Below are positions 58,384 to 64,000 of a stretch of 64,000 nt of DNA, piece by piece (positions within the stretch are counted from its first letter, which is position 1; each line of letters starts with the position of its first letter). The position numbers and the translations under genes were made by a program. The notes beneath the pieces are model-generated. The model saw only the letters and a program-made list of their open reading frames with translations. It was not told where the DNA came from and did not search any database. This stretch comes from Saccharothrix luteola (GTDB taxonomy: Bacteria; Actinomycetota; Actinomycetes; Mycobacteriales; Pseudonocardiaceae): contig NZ_JAJHUO010000004.1 in the NCBI RefSeq assembly GCF_020859565.1, positions 29,842-93,841 of the forward strand, given 5' to 3'.

Positions 58384-58869
58384 TCAGACGTGCTTGGGAG
58401 CCGGCCCCGCCTGGTCGGTCAGCATCCGCAGGCCGCTCACCAGGCCGCCGGACAGGTCGCCCTCCTTGAAGGACGCGACCATGCTCATCACCGCGAGCTT
58501 CGCGCCGCGGTCGGCGATGCGGCGGTGGGACTCCTCGCCCGTCACCACCTCCACCCGGCGCTCACCGGGCGACACGGCGACCAGCACGGCGTGCGTGGGT
58601 CGCGTGGTGGCGGCGTGCAGCTCCTCGGCCTTCGCCCGCGCGTCCGCGCCCAGCTCGCCGAGGTAGACGCTGAAGTCCAACCCGGTGGTGCGGCTGGCCA
58701 GCGTCAGCGCCTCGTCCAGGCTCGACAGCTGCACCGGCGTGAACGGCAGGCTCGGCGCGTGCGGCTCGTACATCTTCGCGGCGGACACCCGGCCGCTGTT
58801 GGTCACGACCGCGCCGACCCCCAGCGTCGACGGGTCGACGTCCACCCTCGTCAGCTCACCAGTTGCCAC
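58384..58869 (-). CDS. DUF5130 (TPM-like) protein
   Basis: A 161-residue protein of the actinobacterial DUF5130 type, with a TPM-like fold. It contains VVTNSGRVSAAKMYEPHAPS and FSVYLGELGADARAKAEELH. Further on are VLVAVSPGERRVEVVTGEES and MSMVASFKEGDLSGGLVSGL. GTG 58869, five bases after AAGGGAGG, is a better start than GTG 58875. It overlaps the end of the ctaJ gene. In mycobacteria the neighbouring gene pair is linked to the cytochrome bcc-aa3 supercomplex, as far as I recall; a role here is inference. Confidence 0.85.
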   Translation of the reverse strand: MATGELTRVDVDPSTLGVGAVVTNSGRVSAAKMYEPHAPSLPFTPVQLSSLDEALTLASRTTGLDFSVYLGELGADARAKAEELHAATTRPTHAVLVAVSPGERRVEVVTGEESHRRIADRGAKLAVMSMVASFKEGDLSGGLVSGLRMLTDQAGPAPKHV

Positions 58870-59101
58870 GGGCACCTCCCTTGGCGGTGCGGCCCTCGGC
58901 CGGCGCCGGGACGGCCTGGTGCGCGCCGCCGGGCAAGCCCGCGGGGTTCGCCGTCCACCAGACGGGGGCGTAGTTCCACTCCTGGCCCGGGCGGTACCGC
59001 TGAATGCGGGTGGCCTTCGGCCTCAGCGTCAGTAGCGTGATCACGCCGTAGATGGCCAGCGGGATCAGCGCGAAGACGAGCACGGTCTCCACGATGGTCA
59101 C
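58856..59101 (-). CDS. ctaJ: CtaJ-like small subunit of the aa3-type cytochrome oxidase
   Basis: An 81-residue single-pass membrane protein. The N-terminal helix is MTIVETVLVFALIPLAIYG and continues VITLLTLRPK. The cytoplasmic part has the conserved RYRPGQEWNYAPVWWTANP, the mark of CtaJ-like subunits of the actinobacterial bcc-aa3 respiratory supercomplex. The C-terminus is basic and ends GGARGNW. It overlaps the DUF5130 gene by 14 bases, so the two are translated together. Name and role rest on the family pattern. Confidence 0.75.
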   Translation of the reverse strand: MTIVETVLVFALIPLAIYGVITLLTLRPKATRIQRYRPGQEWNYAPVWWTANPAGLPGGAHQAVPAPAEGRTAKGGARGNW

Positions 59102-59586
59102 GCCGGTTACGGTAACCGATCGTCCAGGTCAGGTCGGGGTGAGGGCACCCGTTTCCGCACTGGTGTGGGTCCGGCGGTGTGCGCGGGGCGTCCGGCGGCC
59201 CCGTCCAACTGTGAACGCGGCACCGCGGGCGCGGTCGGCGATCACGCGTACGGCGGTGACCACGCCGTGGGACGCCGACCGGGGCCGCGACCACGTGGCG
59301 GTCGCGGGGACGGGCCCTGGCACGTGGCATAGCGGCCTGTGAGCTACCTGACGTCCTACCTGCGACGACGTCACCCTCGGTATGCATCGGTGCCGGATGC
59401 ACTAGCTCTCGTGCTCGATCGTCGCAGTGCGTACACCCGGATGGCCTTCCCCCGGACGGAGGCGAATGGCGGCCGGTTTGGCGTCTTGTCCTGGGCCCAC
59501 TCGGCTTCTAGCTTTTCACCTGTACGGGTCTTGCGCATCCGATACCGGAGTCCAATACCCGCCCGATGAGTCTCGGAGGACACGAC
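59102..59586. other. Intergenic region upstream of the SVRIT-repeat gene
   Basis: Nearly 500 bp with no convincing gene. TTGCGC (59531-59536) and CAATAC (59553-59558) with a 16-bp gap make a fair promoter for the following gene. A small inverted repeat TGCATC-N7-GATGCA is at 59383-59401. Open frames here have weak codon bias. Confidence 0.45.
59531..59558 (+). promoter_or_regulatory. Candidate promoter of the SVRIT-repeat gene
   Basis: TTGCGC as -35 and CAATAC as -10 are separated by 16 bp and lie about 30 bp before the ATG at 59587, just ahead of the GGAGGA ribosome site. Confidence 0.4.
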
Positions 59587-59964
59587 ATGTACACCATGAA
59601 CCTTGTTCTGGTCGCCGCCCTCACTCTTTCGTCGTACACCCAATCGGAGCAGAGCGTTACCACTGTTCAGCCCCGGGACACGCTCGCCGAGTCGGTGCGC
59701 ATCACCTCCGACGACTCCGTTCGGATTACTTCCCAAGGCTCCGTCCGCATCACGTCGGTCACGGACGACTCCGTGCGCATCACGGCGTCGGAGTCCGATT
59801 CAGTCCGGATCACGGGGTCGGACACCGACTCCGTGCGCATCACGATGGCGGGCTCGGTCCGGATCACCTCGGACTCGGTCCGGATCACGTCGGACTCGGT
59901 CCGGATCACGGACGGCTCCGTGCGCATCACCGACGACCCCCGGGACTACGTCCTGGCGGCGTGA
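59587..59964 (+). CDS. Exported repeat protein with ten SVRIT motifs, no known family
   Basis: I do not know any family like this. The 125-residue product has a hydrophobic start (MNLVLVAALTLSSY, about residues 4-17) that looks like a signal or anchor. Then, from about residue 39 to 115, SVRIT occurs ten times, separated by two to five mostly polar or acidic residues (for example DDSVRITSQGSVRIT, and DSVRITSDSVRIT). Alternating Val and Ile fit a beta-strand in each repeat, as in a small beta-solenoid, while a multi-core peptide precursor is another idea. Short C-terminus DDPRDYVLAA. A perfect ribosome site (GGAGG) and promoter-like hexamers support a real gene. The neighbours, ctaJ and an HNH gene, give no hint. 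Confidence 0.8.
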   Translation: MYTMNLVLVAALTLSSYTQSEQSVTTVQPRDTLAESVRITSDDSVRITSQGSVRITSVTDDSVRITASESDSVRITGSDTDSVRITMAGSVRITSDSVRITSDSVRITDGSVRITDDPRDYVLAA

Positions 59965-59977
59965 GGAGGAGCGGGCG

Positions 59978-60643
<666 letters not shown>

Positions 60644-60758
60644 GCGACCACCTCCACCGGTTCAGACCTAGCAGACCACAGATCGACCCCAAAAATCACC
60701 TGTGATATGTGACGTGTCACGAAGCCGAGTCCGAAACTTGGGTGAACAGACCCCTATC

Positions 60759-60788
60759 GGACATGGTTTTCATCAAGCGCGCTACGCT
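60759..60788 (+). promoter_or_regulatory. Candidate promoter of a leaderless S9 peptidase mRNA
   Basis: GGACAT (60759-60764) and TACGCT (60783-60788) stand 18 bp apart, and the GTG start lies seven bases after the -10 hexamer, so the transcript would begin at or next to the start codon. Confidence 0.5.
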
Positions 60789-60795
60789 CGGCGAG

Positions 60796-62889
60796 GTGAC
60801 CGAAGCCTCCCGCGCAGCGCTGCCTGCGACGATCACCTACCCCACCGCGCCGCGGCTCGACCTCGTCGACGACCTGCACGGACACGCGGTCCACGATCCG
60901 TACCGCTGGCTCGAAGACCCTGCGGACCACCGAACGGCCGCGTGGTCCGACGAGCAGGACGTGGTGGCGCGGTCGTGGCTGGACGCGATGCCCGGCCGGG
61001 ACGCGCTCGCCGCCCGACTGGGTGAGCTGATGCGGACCGGTTCCGTCGGCACGCCGGCGTGGCGGGCCGGGCGGGCGTTCTACACCCGCCGCGGGCCCGA
61101 CGAGGACCACCCGGTGCTGTACGTGCGGGTGGACGGCGTGGAGCGGGTGCTGCTGGACGTGTCGCGGCTCGACCCGTCCGGGCGGACCACGCTCGACCGG
61201 TGGTCGCCGTCCCGCGAGGGCACGCGGCTGGCGTACCAGGTGTCCGTGGGCGGTGACGAGCACTCGTTGCTGCACGTCGTGGACGTCGACACGGGCGAAC
61301 TGCTGGACGGTCCGATCGACCGGTGCCGGTACTCGCCGGTCGGCTGGCTGCCCGGTGGCGAGGAGTTCTTCTACGTGCGGCGGGTCGACCCCGCACTGGT
61401 GCCCGAGGACGAGCGGCAGTTCCACCGGCGGGTGTGGCGGCACCGGGTGGGCACGCCGGCGTCGGACGACGTGAACGTGCACGGCGACGGGCTCGACCAC
61501 ACCTACTACTACGGGCTGTCGCTGTCGGAGGACGGCCGGTGGCTGGTGGTGAACGGCGCGCCCGGCACCGTGCGGCGCGACTCGGTGTGGATCGCCGACC
61601 TGCACGGCTCCGGCGAGCTGACGCCGGTCGTGCGCGACTCCGACGACGTGCAGTGCTCGGCGTGGGTCGCCCCGGACGGGCGGCTCTACCTGCGGACCAG
61701 CCGGGACGCGCCCCGGTTCCGGGTGTGCGTGGCCGACCCGGCGACCCCGACCGAGTGGACCGAGCTGGTCGGCGAGCAGCCGGACTCGGTGCTGGACGCG
61801 GTGACGTGGCTGGACGGGTCGCTGGTGCTGCTGCGGACCCGGCACGCGGTGTCGGAACTGCACCTGCACTCCCCCGCGACCGGCGAGCACCTGCGGGAGG
61901 TCCCGCTGCCCGGCACCGGGTCGCTGCACGGGTTGTCCACAGTCGACGAGCTGACCGTCGCGGACCGGGACGTGCTGTGGTTCGGGTGGTCCGACTTCAT
62001 CACGCCCTTGTCGGTGTACCGGTACTCGCTCTCGACCGGCCGGACCGAGCTGGAGGCGGCGGCGCCCGGAACGGTGCCCCTGCCGGAGTTGTCCACACAA
62101 CAGGTCTCGTACACGTCGGCCGACGGCACGGTCGTGCGAATGTTCGTGGTGTCCGGTCAGCAGCACCCGGACCTGCCCCGGCCGACGTTGCTCACCGGGT
62201 ACGGCGGGTTCGCGGTGGGTCGCGGGCCGGGGTACAGCGCGACCACGTTGGCGTGGGTCGAGGCGGGCGGCGTGTGGGCGCACGCGTCGTTGCGCGGCGG
62301 CGACGAGGAGGGGGAGGAATGGCACCGGGCGGGGATGCGGGAGCGGAAGCAGAACGTGTTCGACGACTTCCACGCGGCGGCCGAGCGGTTGATCGGCGAC
62401 GGGTGGACCACGCCGCAGCAGTTGTCGATCATGGGCGGGTCGAACGGCGGGCTGCTCGTCGGGGCGGCGTTGACGCAGCGGCCGGAGCTCTACGCGGCGG
62501 TGGTGTGCTCAGCGCCACTGCTGGACATGGTGCGGTACGAGAACTTCCTGCTGGGACGGCTCTGGGCGGAGGAGTACGGCTCGGCGGCCGTGCCCGAAGA
62601 GCTGGAGTGGCTGCTGGCCTACTCCCCGTACCACCGGGTGCGGCCGGGAGTTGAGTACCCTTCGGTGCTGTTCACGGTCTTCGAGTCGGACAGCCGCGTG
62701 GACCCGAACCACGCCCGGAAGATGTGCGCGGCACTGCAGCACGCGACGTCGAGTGATCCGACCAAGCACCCGGTGCTGCTCCGCCGCGAGACCGAGGTGG
62801 GGCACGCGGGCCGATCGGTGAGCCGATCGGTGGGCCTGGCCGTGGACCAGTTGACCTTCTTGGCCTGGGCGACCGGCCTGGAGTTGTGA
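60796..62889 (+). CDS. Prolyl oligopeptidase family (S9) serine peptidase
   Basis: A 697-residue S9 peptidase, probably cytosolic since no signal peptide is seen. It opens VTEASRAALPATITYPTAPR and then the S9A propeller domain VHDPYRWLEDPADHRTAAW. The catalytic serine is in IMGGSNGGLLVGAALTQRPE, the aspartate in FESDSRVDPNHARKMCAAL and the histidine in TEVGHAGRSVSRSV. GTG 60796 is chosen because a -10 hexamer lies directly before it; a longer in-frame start at 60709 would contain the promoter. Peptides with proline are likely substrates. A PPIase or partner gene is not nearby. Confidence 0.9.
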   Translation: MTEASRAALPATITYPTAPRLDLVDDLHGHAVHDPYRWLEDPADHRTAAWSDEQDVVARSWLDAMPGRDALAARLGELMRTGSVGTPAWRAGRAFYTRRGPDEDHPVLYVRVDGVERVLLDVSRLDPSGRTTLDRWSPSREGTRLAYQVSVGGDEHSLLHVVDVDTGELLDGPIDRCRYSPVGWLPGGEEFFYVRRVDPALVPEDERQFHRRVWRHRVGTPASDDVNVHGDGLDHTYYYGLSLSEDGRWLVVNGAPGTVRRDSVWIADLHGSGELTPVVRDSDDVQCSAWVAPDGRLYLRTSRDAPRFRVCVADPATPTEWTELVGEQPDSVLDAVTWLDGSLVLLRTRHAVSELHLHSPATGEHLREVPLPGTGSLHGLSTVDELTVADRDVLWFGWSDFITPLSVYRYSLSTGRTELEAAAPGTVPLPELSTQQVSYTSADGTVVRMFVVSGQQHPDLPRPTLLTGYGGFAVGRGPGYSATTLAWVEAGGVWAHASLRGGDEEGEEWHRAGMRERKQNVFDDFHAAAERLIGDGWTTPQQLSIMGGSNGGLLVGAALTQRPELYAAVVCSAPLLDMVRYENFLLGRLWAEEYGSAAVPEELEWLLAYSPYHRVRPGVEYPSVLFTVFESDSRVDPNHARKMCAALQHATSSDPTKHPVLLRRETEVGHAGRSVSRSVGLAVDQLTFLAWATGLEL

Positions 62890-62907
62890 GAGTGGAGGAC
62901 TGAGCAG

Positions 62908-63825
62908 GTGCTGGACGTGGAGCCGACGCCGTCACCGGTGTTCAACGTGGAGTCGACCCTCGCCGTCGAGTGGTGGGTGACCAACGGGCCCAAGATCGCC
63001 GAGGGCGCGTTGCGGATCGCGTTGACGCTGATCATCGCGGTCGTGGTCCGGTTCGTGCTCCGCCGGCTCATCGACCGGATGACCCGGGGCAACGGCGGCC
63101 GCAAGCCCAAGTTGCTCAAGCCGCTGCGGGAACGCGCTCCCCAGGCGCTGGGCGCGCTGGTCTCCGAACGGCGCGAGCAGCGGGCCAAGACCATCGGCTC
63201 GGTGCTCAAGTCGTTCGTCACGATCATCGTGTTCGGGGTGGCGTTCATCCAGGTCCTCACCGAGCTGGGCATGAACCCCGCGCCCATCCTCACCTCGGCG
63301 GGCATCCTCGGCGTCGCCATCGGTTTCGGCGCGCAGAACCTGGTCAAGGACTTCCTGTCCGGCATGTTCATGATGTTGGAGGACCAGTACGGCGTCGGCG
63401 ACGTGGTCGACCTCGGTCCCGCGACCGGCACGGTCGAGTCGGTGGCGCTGCGGATCACCACGATCCGGGACACCAACGGCACCGTCTGGTACGTCCGCAA
63501 CGGCGAGATCCTGCGGGTCGGCAACTCGTCGCAGGGCTTCGCGGTGGCGGTCGTCGACCTGCCGCTCGGGTACGGCGCGAACCTGGCGTCGGCCAGCGAG
63601 GTGCTGACCAAGGCCGTGGAGGAGGCCACGGGCGAGGAGCTCCTGGCCAAGGACGTCATCGACAAGCCGCAGGTGCTCGGCGTCGAGAAGGTCACGCCCG
63701 AGGGCATCACCATGCGGGTGACGGTGAAGGTCCGGCCTGGCCGCCAGTGGGCCGTCCAGCGCGCCCTGAGAGCCAAGCTGATGCCCGCGCTGGACGAGGC
63801 GGGCATCTCGCTGAAGTCCACCTGA
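62908..63825 (+). CDS. MscS-family mechanosensitive channel
   Basis: A 305-residue small-conductance mechanosensitive channel. Two or three membrane helices come first (ALRIALTLIIAVVVRFVLRR, then VLKSFVTIIVFGVAFIQVLT). The pore-lining helix with ILTSAGILGVAIGFGAQNLV follows, then the conserved KDFLSGMFMMLEDQYGVGDVV. The beta domain and C-terminal cage domain close the protein. It relieves osmotic down-shock. GTG 62908 is the start. It follows the S9 peptidase gene by 18 bp and may be in the same transcript. Confidence 0.93.
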   Translation: MLDVEPTPSPVFNVESTLAVEWWVTNGPKIAEGALRIALTLIIAVVVRFVLRRLIDRMTRGNGGRKPKLLKPLRERAPQALGALVSERREQRAKTIGSVLKSFVTIIVFGVAFIQVLTELGMNPAPILTSAGILGVAIGFGAQNLVKDFLSGMFMMLEDQYGVGDVVDLGPATGTVESVALRITTIRDTNGTVWYVRNGEILRVGNSSQGFAVAVVDLPLGYGANLASASEVLTKAVEEATGEELLAKDVIDKPQVLGVEKVTPEGITMRVTVKVRPGRQWAVQRALRAKLMPALDEAGISLKST

Positions 63826-63831
63826 CGGCGA

Positions 63832-63861
63832 TCGGGCAGGAGCCGCCGTGCTCCTGCCCGA
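63832..63861. terminator. Hairpin terminator between convergent genes
   Basis: TCGGGCAGGAGC (63832-63843) and GCTCCTGCCCGA (63850-63861) make a perfect 12-bp stem with a six-base loop, just after the MscS stop. Confidence 0.85.
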
Positions 63862-63876
63862 CCACCCGGCAGCCGC

Positions 63877-64000
63877 TCAGGCCGCGATCACCGCGGCGAG
63901 CGTGTCGGCCAGCGACCGCGCGTCCTTCGAGCGGGCGGAGTCGGCCACGGCCCGGTCGCGGACGACCTCGATGCGGTCGAACGTCCTGGTCGAGCTGATG
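63877..64000 (-). CDS. C-terminal end of an unidentified gene (truncated by the window)
   Basis: The last 40 codons of a minus-strand gene run into the window end and stop at a TGA at 63877-63879. They read ISSTRTFDRIEVVRDRAVAD and finish ARSLADTLAAVIAA, an amphipathic C-terminal helix. The codon bias is strongly coding. I cannot name the product from this fragment; it is convergent with the MscS channel. Confidence 0.6.
   Translation of the reverse strand, partial: ISSTRTFDRIEVVRDRAVADSARSKDARSLADTLAAVIAA

Noticed and set aside
59667..59930. Minus-strand frame rich in VIRTES repeats
   Set aside because: It is the reverse reading of the SVRIT repeats; the plus strand has the ribosome site, start and signal-like segment.
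59587..59964. CRISPR-like array
   Set aside because: The DNA repeats are short, in frame and unevenly spaced within one coding sequence; there are no cas genes.

Overview
The window is a high-GC actinomycete chromosome segment, most likely from the Pseudonocardiaceae (Saccharothrix, Lentzea or Actinosynnema type). The signs are very GC-rich third codon positions, frequent GTG starts, ClpP1/ClpP2 as separate genes, enzymes of mycothiol-using families, XRE-DUF5753/DUF397 regulator pairs, a STAND NB-ARC/TPR protein and a CtaJ-like oxidase subunit. No tool was run; family names come from reading the translated sequences, and genus-level placement is inference.

Layout. 0-9.6 kb: ndk, a membrane protein, a gene graveyard with a BRCT remnant, a giant two-module amylase/pullulanase with CTTGCAG-type (MalR-like) operator heptamers, a MerR-VOC fusion and a Tat-exported PhoD phosphatase. 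9.9-15.4 kb: valS-folC-DUF4233, translationally coupled, then a one-pass membrane protein. 15.6-27.4 kb: an FdhF/YdeP-type molybdopterin oxidoreductase, an ArsR-type regulator followed by a frameshifted small gene, a lipoprotein, an operon of OFA-type MFS transporter, its tiny partner, a PYROXD2-like oxidoreductase and an NB-ARC/TPR protein, and on the other strand fdhD-CaiB and a Tat-exported esterase. 27.6-32.5 kb: the proteostasis block tig, clpP1, clpP2, clpX and an RBBP9-like hydrolase. 32.5-35.2 kb: a 1 kb gene-poor stretch, a possible leader peptide divergent from a LysR gene, and tRNA-Pro and tRNA-Gly.

35.16-45.43 kb is an integrated actinomycete integrative and conjugative element (AICE). 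It is bounded by a perfect 44-bp repeat of the 3' end of tRNA-Gly(TCC). It carries the usual core (integrase, excisionase, RepSA-type replication initiator, FtsK/SpoIIIE-type transfer ATPase, small conserved genes, XRE regulator, Nudix hydrolase). Its cargo is a distinctly lower-GC pair on the minus strand: a Shedu-type (DUF4263) anti-phage nuclease followed 42 bp later by an HD-domain protein. This is the strongest candidate for a defence system in the window.

45.4-64 kb returns to chromosome: VOC protein, mycothiol-dependent isomerase-like protein, Eis-like acetyltransferase, nei2-rpiB, a ComB-like phosphatase, aldehyde dehydrogenase, Rv2466c-like DsbA protein, pepN, divergent XRE-DUF5753 regulators (one paired with DUF397), DUF5130-ctaJ, a strange exported protein with ten SVRIT repeats, an HNH endonuclease, an S9 peptidase and an MscS channel. 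Several convergent gene pairs are separated by very strong palindromes that look like bidirectional terminators.
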